A stretch of 64,000 nt of DNA from Chersky-806 sp036502405. GTDB taxonomy: Bacteria; Actinomycetota; Acidimicrobiia; IMCC26256; JAENVU01. A program made the position numbers and the translations under genes. The stretch spans positions 78,191 to 142,190 of the forward strand of contig DASXYP010000049.1 in NCBI GenBank assembly GCA_036502405.1. The letters are read 5' to 3'. Below are positions 41,146 through 50,622 of this stretch, piece after piece; within the stretch, counting starts at the first letter, position 1, and every line of letters starts with the position of its first letter. The notes beneath the pieces are model-generated. The model saw nothing but the letters and a program-made list of their open reading frames with translations. It did not search any database and was not told the DNA's origin.

Positions 41146-42456
41146 CTACTGCGGAACGCTGAACGTCTTCGATGAACACGAGTACGGCACGACGGTCTTC
41201 CACGCCGTCCCGTCCTCGTTGAAGACGACCGCGCTGCACAAAGGAGTCGGGAGCACGGTCGACTCCGGATATTTCGTCGGTCCGACCTGACCTTTGATCT
41301 CCCACGTCATGTGGGCGGCGGACTGCTGAACGTTCTCCGGGCTGATGAAGGACTTGCCCTTCGCGTGCACCACGTTCTTGAGGGCCTGGATGAACATGTC
41401 AGTCGAGAAGTAGCCAACCGCGACGCCGATGTCCGGCGCTTGATCGTCGTTGACCGCCTTGAGGTCGGACTTCAGCTGCGCGTTGGCAGGGGTCGCGTCC
41501 CCGAATGGTGCGAACGCGGTGAAGACGACGCTGCCCTTCATCGCTTCGAGGATCTGGTCGGAGTACAGCGCCGAGATGAACAGGCCCTTGTACTTGTTCG
41601 CCTGGAGCAGGCTGTAGATCGGGATGCAGTCGGTGGTGAGAAGGCAGAGGATCGAGTCGGGGGGACCCCCTTTGTCACTGCGGAGGAGCTGCTGCACGTA
41701 GGGCGTGTAGTCCGAGACCGGAGTTCCCGCCGGAATGATGCCCTTGGCGAAGACGACGTCGAAGCCTGCGCCGGTGTACGGCGGCACGTCGTACTTGGCC
41801 GCGTTCTGACCCGATGGGCTGTCGCTCGAGAAGATGGACAGGGTCGGGTGAGGCTTGGCCAGCTTCTGGCTCACGTACTTGTAGACGTTCGTTCCGCCGT
41901 CGCCGACGACCTTCGGATGGTCGGGGATGAGACACCCGTCGAGCCCGAAGCCCCAGATCGCCGGATCGGGCTTGTCGGTGCAGTACGTCGAGTCGAACGC
42001 CCAGCCGAAGTACGGCACGTGCTGCTGCTGGAAGTAGGTCAGCGGGTTGTAGGAGCTCGCATCACCGACGATGCCGAAGATGTGCTGCTCCGTGACGAGC
42101 CGGCGTGACTCCGAGAGCGCGGTTGCTCGATCGACGTTGTCATTCGCGTATTCGGTGTACTGGATCTTGACGTCCGGGATCTCGTTCGTGTCGTTGAACC
42201 GCTTGATGCGGGCCTTGGCCCCGGGTTCGACTCCCGGCAACTGGGCCTTGACCCCGATGCTGCCGACCCGGATCGTCGAGCCGTCGAAGCCACGGACGGC
42301 GCCGGATGGCTTGGAGTACTGGGCGGTGGTGGCACTCGAGGCGCCGCCGCCGGTCGGAGAACTGCCCGACGTCGATCCTGACGAGCTGCACGCCACCAGT
42401 GCGGCGCTCAGCAGCAACAACGCGGCGAGCACCGCGATACAGCGACGAACCGGCAT
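41146..42456 (-). CDS. Liv-type substrate-binding lipoprotein
   Basis: 436 residues. Lipoprotein signal with lipobox LVAC, lipidated Cys23, then a Ser/Gly/Thr linker. The mature part is a type I periplasmic-binding fold (RVGSIGVKAQLPGVEPGAKARI; ESRRLVTEQHIFGIVGDAS; PHPTLSIFSSD). ATG 42456 has AGGGGGAG upstream. First gene of the importer operon, 60 bp from operator S1, so it is probably repressed by the TetR protein at 43.5-44.2 kb. Ligand unknown. Confidence 0.9.
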   Translation of the reverse strand: MPVRRCIAVLAALLLLSAALVACSSSGSTSGSSPTGGGASSATTAQYSKPSGAVRGFDGSTIRVGSIGVKAQLPGVEPGAKARIKRFNDTNEIPDVKIQYTEYANDNVDRATALSESRRLVTEQHIFGIVGDASSYNPLTYFQQQHVPYFGWAFDSTYCTDKPDPAIWGFGLDGCLIPDHPKVVGDGGTNVYKYVSQKLAKPHPTLSIFSSDSPSGQNAAKYDVPPYTGAGFDVVFAKGIIPAGTPVSDYTPYVQQLLRSDKGGPPDSILCLLTTDCIPIYSLLQANKYKGLFISALYSDQILEAMKGSVVFTAFAPFGDATPANAQLKSDLKAVNDDQAPDIGVAVGYFSTDMFIQALKNVVHAKGKSFISPENVQQSAAHMTWEIKGQVGPTKYPESTVLPTPLCSAVVFNEDGTAWKTVVPYSCSSKTFSVPQ

Positions 42457-42515
42457 CCAACTCCCCCTCTGATTCAGCTGCCATCCGGGCACAGCGAAGC
42501 TCGGACCGCCGTGAG

Positions 42516-42531
42516 GGTAGTACATACTATG
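42516..42531. promoter_or_regulatory. TetR-type operator S1 (importer operon / esterase)
   Basis: GGTAGT-ACAT-ACTATG, the divergent spacer between the binding-protein operon and the esterase. Matches the island consensus CATAGT-N4-ACTATG in the right half fully and in the left half at four of six bases. Contains TACTAT, a plausible -10. Confidence 0.7.
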
Positions 42532-42594
42532 TTATTGGGAAAGGCATGCGTCGCGGGGACGCAGCGCGTCGTCAGTCGCCGAAAGGGAGGCGCC

Positions 42595-43518
42595 GTGGAA
42601 CCCGCTGACGCGGTGAGGCTGCTCGATCCCGAGATCGCGCGTGCGCTCAGCGGCTTCACGATCGGCACGATCGACGCCGCCATGCTCTCCAGGCTCCGGG
42701 TCGCACCGCGGCCCTCGCTCGGGACCACCGACTTCGTCGAGCGAATCGACGACCTCGCCCCTCCGAATGTCCCCGTGCGCGTGCACCGCCCGAGGGATGT
42801 ACAGGGTCTGCGACCCGGCATCCTCAGCATCCACGGAGGCGGATTCGTCCTGGGCAGCTACGACACGGACGACGAGCAATTCGAGCGCTGGTGCCCGGAC
42901 CTCGGTGTCATCGGGGTATCGGTCGACTATCGGTTGGCACCCGAGACGCCGTATCCGGGTGCGATCGACGACTGCTACGCGGCACTGCGATGGCTGCACG
43001 AGAACGCGACCGCTCTCGGTGTGGACGCAGCTCGCATCGGCGTGTGCGGGACGAGTGCCGGCGGCGGACTTGCTGCGGCGCTCGCGCTCATGGCGCGGGA
43101 TCGTGGTGACCTACCCCTCGCCTTCCAGCTGCTCGAGGCGCCGATGCTCGACGATCGACAACGCACGCCCTCGAGTCGCCTCACCGACCTGCTGATCTGG
43201 TCCAAGGAGACCAACGAGTTCGCCTGGCGGTCGTACCTCGGCGACCTCTACGGCACCGGTGAGGTCCCGCGATACGCGGCCCCGGCGCGTGCCACCGACC
43301 TCGGCTTCCTGCCCCCGGCGTTCGTCTCGGTCGGCTCGGTCGACGGGTTCCGGGACGAGTGCGTCGACTACGCGCTGCGGCTCAACCAGGCCGGAACCCC
43401 GACGGAGCTGCACGTCTACCCCGGAGCGCCCCACGGCTACCAGCTCGCCCCGGAGTCCGCCGTCGCTCGTCAGGGTCGGCGTGACGCGGACGAATGGCTC
43501 TGCCGTCACGTGCGCTAG
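42595..43518 (+). CDS. Hormone-sensitive-lipase-family alpha/beta hydrolase (esterase)
   Basis: 307 residues. Oxyanion motif IHGGGFVLGS, nucleophile motif GTSAGGGLAAALA (GxSxG with S in GTSAG), late Asp in VGSVDGFRDE and His in APHGYQLA. This is the bacterial HSL/family IV esterase pattern. GTG 42595 has AAAGGGAGG upstream, better than the earlier ATG at 42511. Under operator S1. Likely opens an ester or lactone of the imported compound. Confidence 0.9.
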   Translation: MEPADAVRLLDPEIARALSGFTIGTIDAAMLSRLRVAPRPSLGTTDFVERIDDLAPPNVPVRVHRPRDVQGLRPGILSIHGGGFVLGSYDTDDEQFERWCPDLGVIGVSVDYRLAPETPYPGAIDDCYAALRWLHENATALGVDAARIGVCGTSAGGGLAAALALMARDRGDLPLAFQLLEAPMLDDRQRTPSSRLTDLLIWSKETNEFAWRSYLGDLYGTGEVPRYAAPARATDLGFLPPAFVSVGSVDGFRDECVDYALRLNQAGTPTELHVYPGAPHGYQLAPESAVARQGRRDADEWLCRHVR

Positions 43519-43528
43519 GAGCGCGAGC

Positions 43529-44206
43529 TCACGATCCGGTGTGGTCGGACACCCCCAGCGCCACACCGCGGAGAAAGACCTTGACCGCGTCCGGCGAGGA
43601 CACGCCGGAGCCCTCGATCGGTACGGCTTGTGCGAGCTGCTGGCTGATCGCGAAACCACGGAGCGAGTGGAACAGCGCGTCGACGCTCGCCTTGTTCGGC
43701 TTTCCACCGATGGCCTCGCGCAAGAGTCGACGGAGTGGCGTGACCCCTTGCGCGGCGATCTCGGCCAGCTCCGTCTTGACGTCTCCTGACGTGTCGGGAT
43801 CGTGCTGCAGGTTCAAGACGATCTGGAGCCGTACGAGGAACGTCGGGCTGCCGTACTGGCGACGGATGAACCCGTAGAGGGACGCGATGCGCGCCTCCGC
43901 GGTGTCGCCTTCGAGCTCCGTGCTCTGGACGTCCTCGAGGAAGCGCCGGTCGATCTCCTTGACGATCGCAAGGAGCAGCGCCTCGCGGGTACCGAAGTGG
44001 TATTGCAACGCCCCCCAGCTGACGTTGGCCCGGCGGGCGATCTCGTTGGTGCTCGACCGGTAGTAACCGACTTCCAGGATGGAAGCGATCGCGGCCTCGA
44101 TGATCTGCGGTCGGCCGCTGGGCTCAGCCGAGCTCGCCTTTCGACGTCGACTTCGATCCATTGGCGTCGCGGCGCGGCTCGGGCTCATGTCAGGCGTTCT
44201 TTCCAT
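43529..44206 (-). CDS. TetR-family transcriptional regulator of the catabolic island
   Basis: 225 residues. HTH: RPQIIEAAIASILEVGYYRSS then TNEIARRANVSWGALQYHFGTREALLLAIV, the canonical TetR DNA-binding domain, followed by an all-helical ligand domain. Starts possible at ATG 44206, 44188 or 44161; 44206 is used. It lies downstream of an alpha/beta hydrolase on the same strand (95-bp gap), so it is probably expressed from the S2 site and autoregulated. It is the only regulator in the island and the natural candidate for the six CATAGT-N4-ACTATG sites. The effector is probably an acyl-CoA or the free acid. Confidence 0.88.
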   Translation of the reverse strand: MERTPDMSPSRAATPMDRSRRRKASSAEPSGRPQIIEAAIASILEVGYYRSSTNEIARRANVSWGALQYHFGTREALLLAIVKEIDRRFLEDVQSTELEGDTAEARIASLYGFIRRQYGSPTFLVRLQIVLNLQHDPDTSGDVKTELAEIAAQGVTPLRRLLREAIGGKPNKASVDALFHSLRGFAISQQLAQAVPIEGSGVSSPDAVKVFLRGVALGVSDHTGS

Positions 44207-44301
44207 GGTTGATGAACGGCTCACGATACGGGGTCCCAGCGGTTCGGTCCGTCTCCGGCACTCCACCGCCGGCGACCCGGGCAACGTAGTGACTCGCGAG
44301 C

Positions 44302-45252
44302 TCATTCGTGATGGCTTGCTCCCTCTCCGATCGGACTTCGACCAGCTCCCACCAACCAGGCGGCCCAGCTCCCGATGCGTTCCCACATCGTCGTTCGAGC
44401 CGGCGCGATGTTGCTGTTGTGGAAGGCGGCCGAGACCACGTGGAGCGTGAGGTCAGGGCTTCCGGGGAAATACCGCGGCGCCTCGTGCGGGGGGCCGACG
44501 ATGTCGTGCTCCGCGACGATCAGCAGCACCGGCACATCGACGGCGGTCAGCACCTGCTCGTCGCTCCCCGGGAGCAGCGCATTCAGACCGCAGACTGCGA
44601 GCAAGGGACCTGCACTCCCCTGGATCGCCCGCTCGACGCCGGCCGAGACGTTCGGTCCGACGAGCATCTCGAGGGTCGAGGAGGTCGACTCCACCAGGGG
44701 TGTGCCGAAGCGCGTCCTCGCGAGCTCGACCACCGACGAGCGGATGCGGTCCGCTGACCCGGCGATCTCCTGCTCGGCCGGGGTCAGCACCTCGGGGAGC
44801 CCACGTCCGGAGAACCCGGCGAGCACCAGCCCCTGGTACGGGCGGTGCTGCGCCTGCTGGTAGGCGACGAGCATCGACCCCATCGAGTGTCCGAGCCCGA
44901 TCGCCTCGACATCTCGCAGCCCGAGCAGATCGAAGCTTCGCTCGACTGCCGCGACGTCGGCGTCCGCCACCACCTCCGGCGTGAGCTCCCAGCCGTCGTC
45001 CGGGACGTCACTCCCGCCGATGCCCGGGTGGTCGACGAGGAGGAGCGCCAGGCCGAGGTCGGCAAGGTAGGCGGCCATGTCGAAGCCTTCGAGCTCGAAG
45101 TACCGACTCGACATCCCACCGCCCGGAAAGCAGCAGAGGACGGTGTGCCCGTCCCAGCGGTCGCGATCGACCACGAAGCGCGTCGCGATGTTCCGCACCC
45201 CGATCGGAGCCCCATCCGAAACGTCGACTTCCAGGTCGCACCGCTCGATCAT
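44302..45252 (-). CDS. Alpha/beta hydrolase
   Basis: 316 residues. Oxyanion region CCFPGGGMSSRYF, strand VDHPGIGGSD, nucleophile GLGHSMGSMLVAY (GxSxG), late acid in VLLIVAEHDIVG and His in SAAFHNSNIAP. A full-length member of the classical alpha/beta hydrolase fold, distinct from the HSL-type esterase next door. ATG 45252 lies 12 bp from operator S2; the P450 is divergent. Substrate unknown; may be a thioesterase, C-C hydrolase or esterase. Confidence 0.85.
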   Translation of the reverse strand: MIERCDLEVDVSDGAPIGVRNIATRFVVDRDRWDGHTVLCCFPGGGMSSRYFELEGFDMAAYLADLGLALLLVDHPGIGGSDVPDDGWELTPEVVADADVAAVERSFDLLGLRDVEAIGLGHSMGSMLVAYQQAQHRPYQGLVLAGFSGRGLPEVLTPAEQEIAGSADRIRSSVVELARTRFGTPLVESTSSTLEMLVGPNVSAGVERAIQGSAGPLLAVCGLNALLPGSDEQVLTAVDVPVLLIVAEHDIVGPPHEAPRYFPGSPDLTLHVVSAAFHNSNIAPARTTMWERIGSWAAWLVGAGRSPIGEGASHHE

Positions 45253-45263
45253 CGAGGGCGTAG

Positions 45264-45279
45264 CATAGTGCTCACTATG
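45264..45279. promoter_or_regulatory. TetR-type operator S2 (hydrolase-tetR / P450)
   Basis: CATAGT-GCTC-ACTATG, a perfect pair of half-sites. The last three bases are the P450 ATG (45277-45279). It lies between two divergent genes 24 bp apart. Confidence 0.75.
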
Positions 45280-46470
45280 ACGAGTTCCCCAGCTGACGCC
45301 CTGTACTGGGATCCCTTCGAGCCCGAGCTGCGCGACGACCCGTACCCGCTGTGGCGTCGACTCCGCGACGAGGCACCGGTCTGGCACAACGAGCGCCATG
45401 ACTTCTGGGTGCTGAGCCGCTTCGCAGACGTCGAAGCCGCGCACCGCGACGTCGCGACCTACAGCTCGGCTCACGGCATCCTGATCGATCGGATGACGGC
45501 AGCGCCGGTCGAGTCCGGAATGATCATCGTCAACGATCCGCCGCGGCACACCGTGCTGCGTGCGCTCGTGTCCCGCGCGTTCACTCCGCGTCGAATCGCC
45601 ATCCTCGAGGAACGGATACGAACGCTCTGCCGCGACCTGCTCGAGGCCCAGCGAGGCAACAACGAGTTCGACTACGTGCAGGACTTCGGCGCGATCGTGC
45701 CCCCGACCGTGATCTCGATGCTCCTGGGCATTCCCGACGTGGATCAGGAGACGCTCCGCCACCAAGTGGACCAGCTGTTCCACATCGAGGATGGGCCGGT
45801 GAACGACACCGCGATTCACGCGGCCATCGAGCTGCACGAGTACCTCTCGCGACTCCTCGACGAGCGCCGCCTTCACCCGGGCGACGACATGCTCTCCTCG
45901 CTCACGCAGGCCGAGATCACCGACGGTGGGCACCCGCGACCGCTCTCGCAGGACGAAGCGATCGAGTTTGCGATCCTGCTCTTCACGGCGGGAACCGAGA
46001 CGGTCGCCCGGCTCCTGGGCTGGACCGGCTTCGTCCTCGCTGCTCATCCTCACCAGCGTGCGGAGATGGTGGCCGACCCCAGCTTGATCCCCGGCGCGAT
46101 CGAGGAGCTGCTCCGGTACGAGGCGCCCTCTCCGGTGCAGGGCCGATTCACCACTCGCGACGTGGACCTCTACGGCCAAACGATCCCGGGCGGGTCCACG
46201 GTCGCGCTGCTGACCGGTTCCGCCGGGCGAGACGATCGGAAGTACGAAGCGCCAGATCGATTCGACATTCGTCGGCGCATCGAGCTGCATCTCGGCTTCG
46301 GATACGGGATCCACTTCTGCCTGGGCGCGACGCTCGCCCGTGTCGAAGGGCGGATCGCGCTCGAAGAGACGCTCGCAGTGTTCCCCGAATGGGAGGTCGA
46401 CCGCGCCAACGCTGAGCTGCTGTACACGCACACCGTGCGCGGTTACAAACGCCTGCCGATTCGGGTCTAG
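45277..46470 (+). CDS. Cytochrome P450
   Basis: 397 residues, soluble class I bacterial P450. I-helix LLFTAGTETVARLLG, ExxR motif EELLR, and haem-binding FGYGIHFCLGATLAR with Cys348 as thiolate ligand. Needs a ferredoxin and reductase, neither of which is visible in the island; the small zinc ribbons at 51.8 kb are not obvious ferredoxins. ATG 45277 is the only sensible start and overlaps operator S2. Stop overlaps the thiolase stop by 3 bp (convergent, CTAG). Likely hydroxylates an unactivated carbon of the substrate. Confidence 0.95.
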   Translation: MTSSPADALYWDPFEPELRDDPYPLWRRLRDEAPVWHNERHDFWVLSRFADVEAAHRDVATYSSAHGILIDRMTAAPVESGMIIVNDPPRHTVLRALVSRAFTPRRIAILEERIRTLCRDLLEAQRGNNEFDYVQDFGAIVPPTVISMLLGIPDVDQETLRHQVDQLFHIEDGPVNDTAIHAAIELHEYLSRLLDERRLHPGDDMLSSLTQAEITDGGHPRPLSQDEAIEFAILLFTAGTETVARLLGWTGFVLAAHPHQRAEMVADPSLIPGAIEELLRYEAPSPVQGRFTTRDVDLYGQTIPGGSTVALLTGSAGRDDRKYEAPDRFDIRRRIELHLGFGYGIHFCLGATLARVEGRIALEETLAVFPEWEVDRANAELLYTHTVRGYKRLPIRV

Positions 46471-47633
46471 CCGCGAGTCAGGATCACGCCGCTGCGATTC
46501 GCGGCCACGAGCGCGACCTCTGCATCGGAAACCTGGTTCACCGCGTCGCCCCGGAGCTGGTGCACGGCCTCGAGGGTGAGATTCACGCCGTGGATGTAGC
46601 CCTCGCCGATCAACCCGCCGTTGGTGTTGCACGGGATGGCCGCGTCGGGACCGAGACCTCCCTCGGCGATGAAGTCCTTCGCCTCCCCCGGCCCGCAGAA
46701 TCCGAGCGCCTCGAGCTGCATCAACAACACCGGCGTGAACGCGTCGTAGATCATTGCGACGTCGAGGTCGTCGACCGCAAGACCCGCGGCCCCGAAGAGC
46801 TGGCGGGCCAGAGACGCCGAGCTGGTCATGACCGAGAGGTCTCGGCTGTAGTGGTCGGTCGCGACCTCCGTCTCGAACGGTGCCACCGAGGCCGCGGCCG
46901 AGATCCTCACTGGCTGCGGGCTGTCGGCGGCCCGATTGGTGGGCACGATCACGAGCGCGACCGCGCCGTCCGTCTCCTGGCAGCAGTCGAAGAGGCGAAT
47001 CGACGGCTCGGCGATCCAGCGCGAGGCCTGGTGGTCAGCCAGCGTGATCGGATGTTCGAAGAAGTGGGAGTTCGGGTTCGTGCTGGCGTACGCGCGCAGC
47101 TGCACCACGGCGCGACCAAAGTCCTCGCTCTTGACGCCGAACTGGTGCATGTAGCGGGTCGCGTTCAGCGACATCCAGGACGCGGGGGTGATGAGTCCGA
47201 ACGGGGTGCACCATTGCATCGCGGTCGTCCCCGAGTGCGACGACGTGGGTCGTGCGGCAACGGTCGCCGCTCCGAACCGGCTGCCGGACCGCGCCCGCAC
47301 CGAGCGATACACGACGACGGCGCGAGCCACGCCAGTCGCCACTGCCGCCGCAGCGTGCAGCAGTATCCCCTGCGAACCGGCGCCGCCATAGGGCATCCGG
47401 CTCGACCAGTGGACGTCCTGGATCCCGAGCGCTCGGGCCAGCTCGGTCTCCTCGACCGGATCGATCGTGAACGTCGCGAGCCCATCGATGTCCGACATGT
47501 GCAGTCCCGCGTCCGCGACGGCTGCGACGATGGCTTCGCACGCCAACCGGGTCTCGCTGCGACCCGCCGCCTTGGAAAACTCGGTCTGACCGACCCCGAC
47601 GATGCTCGCGGCGTCTGCGAGCGAGTCCTTCAC
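46467..47633 (-). CDS. Thiolase-like lipid-transfer-protein (Ltp-type) enzyme
   Basis: 388 residues. Thiolase fold: ASIVGVGQTEFSK start, GGAGSQGILLHAAAAV, a CNTNGGLIGEGYIHG segment and a DVAMIYDAFTPVLL stretch typical of SCPx/Ltp proteins. The usual catalytic Cys of degradative thiolases is not in a standard context. Ltp proteins associate with DUF35 partners and, for example Ltp2 in steroid catabolism, catalyse retro-aldol cleavage of acyl-CoAs. GTG 47633 overlaps the DUF35 stop (GTGA), so they are made together, which strongly suggests an Ltp/DUF35 aldolase. Confidence 0.85.
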   Translation of the reverse strand: MKDSLADAASIVGVGQTEFSKAAGRSETRLACEAIVAAVADAGLHMSDIDGLATFTIDPVEETELARALGIQDVHWSSRMPYGGAGSQGILLHAAAAVATGVARAVVVYRSVRARSGSRFGAATVAARPTSSHSGTTAMQWCTPFGLITPASWMSLNATRYMHQFGVKSEDFGRAVVQLRAYASTNPNSHFFEHPITLADHQASRWIAEPSIRLFDCCQETDGAVALVIVPTNRAADSPQPVRISAAASVAPFETEVATDHYSRDLSVMTSSASLARQLFGAAGLAVDDLDVAMIYDAFTPVLLMQLEALGFCGPGEAKDFIAEGGLGPDAAIPCNTNGGLIGEGYIHGVNLTLEAVHQLRGDAVNQVSDAEVALVAANRSGVILTRG

Positions 47634-48061
47634 CCGCTCCCCCGCAACTCGAACACCGGCACCTGGTAGTCCCGGTCCGTCGGAGCGAAGACGACTCGTA
47701 CCAGGAGACCGATCTCGGGTGTGTGCGCGGCTTCGCCGACGAGGTTCGTCACCAGACGGATGCCCTCCTCGAGATCGACGAGCGCCGCAACCAGCGGGTA
47801 CTCGAACCGGGGATTCTGGGGGTGGTGCAGCACCGTGTAGCTGTACACGGAGCCGTAGCCACTGAGCTCGACGACCTCCATCCCGACGCCGAGGCAGTCG
47901 GGACACATCGGTCGGGGCGGATGCAGCAGCCGACCGCATGACCCGCAGCGCTGCGCGACGAGGCGTCCCTCCCGGGCGGCTTCCCAGAAGAACTTGTTGT
48001 CCTCCGTGAGCAGCGGAGCCGGGCGTTGCTGGTCCTCTCCCACCCGTTCAGTGTAAACCAT
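47630..48061 (-). CDS. DUF35 OB-fold protein with zinc ribbon, partner of the Ltp-type thiolase
   Basis: 143 residues. Rubredoxin-like zinc ribbon CGSCGRLLHPPRPMCPDC (residues 39-56) then an OB fold (SGYGSVYSYTVLHHPQNPRFEYPLVAALVDL). This is the ChsH2-C/DUF35 architecture that partners Ltp2. The start ATG (48061) lies inside operator S3; GTG at residue 7 is an alternative. Promoter and operator sit immediately upstream. Confidence 0.9.
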   Translation of the reverse strand: MVYTERVGEDQQRPAPLLTEDNKFFWEAAREGRLVAQRCGSCGRLLHPPRPMCPDCLGVGMEVVELSGYGSVYSYTVLHHPQNPRFEYPLVAALVDLEEGIRLVTNLVGEAAHTPEIGLLVRVVFAPTDRDYQVPVFELRGSG

Positions 48062-48074
48062 AGTGATCGCTATT
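48059..48074. promoter_or_regulatory. TetR-type operator S3 (DUF35-Ltp operon)
   Basis: CATAGT-GATC-GCTATT. Left half perfect, right half differs by two bases. The CAT at 48059-48061 is the DUF35 start codon on the minus strand. Confidence 0.7.
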
Positions 48075-48166
48075 CACTCGGGCCCTTGTGGGGTCGCGGC
48101 TTGGTAGTGGCGCCGCGTGCGCATGACCCTCCGAGGATGAGACGACGCGTCGCGACAGGGAAACAG

Positions 48167-50620
48167 CTACGTCGGCGAGCGCATCTCTACAGCCACTCCG
48201 TCCGCGACCAGACCGGTGATCGTCGTCGGGTCGTAATCGAGCTCCGTGAGGATTTCGGTCGTGTGCTGGCCCGCGAGGCAGGGCGGCAGCACCGATCCCG
48301 CCCCGTTCATCGCAAACTCGACCAACACGCCGGGCTGCTCGATCCGACCCACGCCGGGCACCACGGCAGTCGTGATCAAGTGCGCCAGATCAGCATCGTC
48401 AAAGAGTCGGACCGGATAGTCGCGAGACGCGATCTCGCACGGCAGATCGAACTTCTCGGCCGCGGCTACGAGATCCTCGCTCGCGAACGTGGCAAAGAGC
48501 GGCTCGAGCGCGGCACTGAGCTCGGTGTCGTTCAACGCCCGCGACTCGACCGATCCGAAGCGCGGGTCCTCGAGCAGATCGGGCGCGTCGAGCGCGCAAC
48601 AGAGCGCCGTCCAGCTCTCCTCGTCGACCGCCGCGATGCAGGCCCATTCGTCGCGCGTCTTGTAGAGCCGGTAGAGCGCGCTCAGGCCGCGCAACTCTGC
48701 GTCGAGGTGCGGGCGATCGACCGCGCGGCCGTCGGGCCGGCAGTAGGCGTACGAGCTGTTCAACAGACAGGCGTTGAGTATCGACGTGCCCACCCGTTGA
48801 CCACGCCCGCTGAGCTCTCGCTCGTACAGCGCCTGGACGACGGCGACGGACCACAAGTACCCGTTCCCGGTGTCGCCGGTGTTGACGCGACTCCAGAACG
48901 GCGGTTGACCCAGCCGTACGGCCCCGTCCTCGTACTCCACGCCGGCCAGCGCGTTGGCCGTCTGGTCCGTTCCGGGCTGCATCGATCGCGGCCCGTGCTC
49001 GAACCCCCGGGTATGGCAGTACACGAGCCGAGGATGCTGTTCCGCGAGATCCTCGTACGCGATGCCGAGGCGCTCCGCGGCGCCCTCCCGCATGTTGTGC
49101 ACCAGGACGTCGGCGTCTGCGAGCAGCCGCTCGAGCACCTCACGCCCACGCGGGTCCTTGAGGTTGAGCGCGATGCTGCGCTTGCCCCAGTTCGTCGCCA
49201 GACCCATGTGGGTGCGGGTCCAGTATCCATCATGTGGTGCGTGGACCTTGATGACATCGGCACCCAGGTCGGCGAGCACCCTGCCACCCCATGGCCCCGC
49301 GACGCCGAGCCCGAGGTCGAGCACCTTGATGCCTTGGAGCGGGCCGCGCATCGCCCCGCGGTGAGGCCGCGGCATCGTGGCACGCGGCGACGCACTCGGG
49401 CTCAAAACCTCTTCGGTGTGCTCGCCCGGCATCGGCGCGGGTCCGCGCACGGCGCCCGGGGAACGCGAGAACTCCAGCAGCAACCCCGCGTGGCGGATCG
49501 GGCCGATCTCGGGGTCGTCCATTTCGACGACGCACCCGTCGGCGATCAATGCCCCGTCCGTGAGCGCCTCCTCCGGGGAACGGACCAACGCCATGCCGAG
49601 ACCTCGAGCCGCCCCGAATGCGACCCACTGATCGCTGGGGAACTTCTTGAAGGCCTCGGCCAGGAGCGGGTGATAGTGGAAGAGGACGACGAGGTCTTCG
49701 GCGTCCATGCCGATCCGAACGTTCGAAGGGTCCCGCATGCTGTCAGGAGATCCATCGATCACCAGCGCGTCAGCCTCGGCGGCCTGCAGGACCAGCGTGG
49801 GGCGGATCGTCCAGAAGTGGACCCAGCGGCCGTCGGCGCACTCGAAGAGCCCTTCCGGCGCCCGCCGATCCGTCACCCACATCCAGTACCCGGGTGCGTC
49901 CGGATGCTCGACGCGCTGCCAGGTGGGTCCGGCACAGGCCATCGCGCCCTGGAGGAGCGACGTCTGCACGTAGTCACCGAGGCCGGTGATCTCGCGGGCT
50001 CGCAGCGCGGCTGATATGCCGACGGTGGCCAGGAACGTGGCGCCGAGGCTGGGCCAGGTCGACCGCGGGAACGTCGGGCCGTCGAGATCGAACCGGTTCG
50101 CCGGCAGGTCCGGCACCTCGAGCTCCTCGTACGGAATCGCTCCACCGCTGATCCGCCCGGGTGACGTGCCGGGCCATCCCCGTTGGTCCCAGTGCAGGCC
50201 GGCGCGCGCGGCGACCAGCGCGTCATACGCCGGACGGTCAGCATCGGGGGTGTTGGGCCTGTACCCCGGGATGGAGCAGTACACGAGGCCGGGGTTCAGC
50301 GCCCGGAGCGACGGCTCGTCGATGCCGAGCCGCGCCGCGACCCCCGGCGCATAGCTCTCGAGCACGACGTCAGCGGTTGCCGCGAGCCCGAAGAACGCCT
50401 CCCGATCGACATCGCGCCGCAGATCGAGGTTCGCACTCCGCTTGCCCCGGTTCCACACCCGATAGGCAACCGGGTCCCGGACCGGATCGTGCGGTGCCTC
50501 GATGCGCAGCACGTCCGCGCCACTGTCCGCCAGGAGCATCGAGGTCATCGGGCCCGCGATGCCCCAGGACAGATCCAGCACCTCCAGCCCGGCGAGTGGT
50601 CCCGACGCTGCGAGCGCCAC
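48167..50620 (-). CDS. Tandem-domain class III (CaiB/BaiF-type) CoA-transferase
   Basis: 817 residues made of two CaiB-like domains in one chain: first GLEVLDLSWGIAGPMTSMLLADSGADVLRIE, second GIKVLDLGLGVAGPWGGRVLADLGADVIKV. The usual catalytic Asp is present in each (YDALVAARAGL and TDQTANALAG). Two-domain versions occur in actinobacteria and presumably act as an internal dimer. GTG 50620 lies 2 bp after the amidohydrolase stop; an in-frame ATG at 50656 would overlap it. Moves CoA from one acyl-CoA to another acid. Confidence 0.9.
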   Translation of the reverse strand: MALAASGPLAGLEVLDLSWGIAGPMTSMLLADSGADVLRIEAPHDPVRDPVAYRVWNRGKRSANLDLRRDVDREAFFGLAATADVVLESYAPGVAARLGIDEPSLRALNPGLVYCSIPGYRPNTPDADRPAYDALVAARAGLHWDQRGWPGTSPGRISGGAIPYEELEVPDLPANRFDLDGPTFPRSTWPSLGATFLATVGISAALRAREITGLGDYVQTSLLQGAMACAGPTWQRVEHPDAPGYWMWVTDRRAPEGLFECADGRWVHFWTIRPTLVLQAAEADALVIDGSPDSMRDPSNVRIGMDAEDLVVLFHYHPLLAEAFKKFPSDQWVAFGAARGLGMALVRSPEEALTDGALIADGCVVEMDDPEIGPIRHAGLLLEFSRSPGAVRGPAPMPGEHTEEVLSPSASPRATMPRPHRGAMRGPLQGIKVLDLGLGVAGPWGGRVLADLGADVIKVHAPHDGYWTRTHMGLATNWGKRSIALNLKDPRGREVLERLLADADVLVHNMREGAAERLGIAYEDLAEQHPRLVYCHTRGFEHGPRSMQPGTDQTANALAGVEYEDGAVRLGQPPFWSRVNTGDTGNGYLWSVAVVQALYERELSGRGQRVGTSILNACLLNSSYAYCRPDGRAVDRPHLDAELRGLSALYRLYKTRDEWACIAAVDEESWTALCCALDAPDLLEDPRFGSVESRALNDTELSAALEPLFATFASEDLVAAAEKFDLPCEIASRDYPVRLFDDADLAHLITTAVVPGVGRIEQPGVLVEFAMNGAGSVLPPCLAGQHTTEILTELDYDPTTITGLVADGVAVEMRSPT

Positions 50621-50622
50621 GT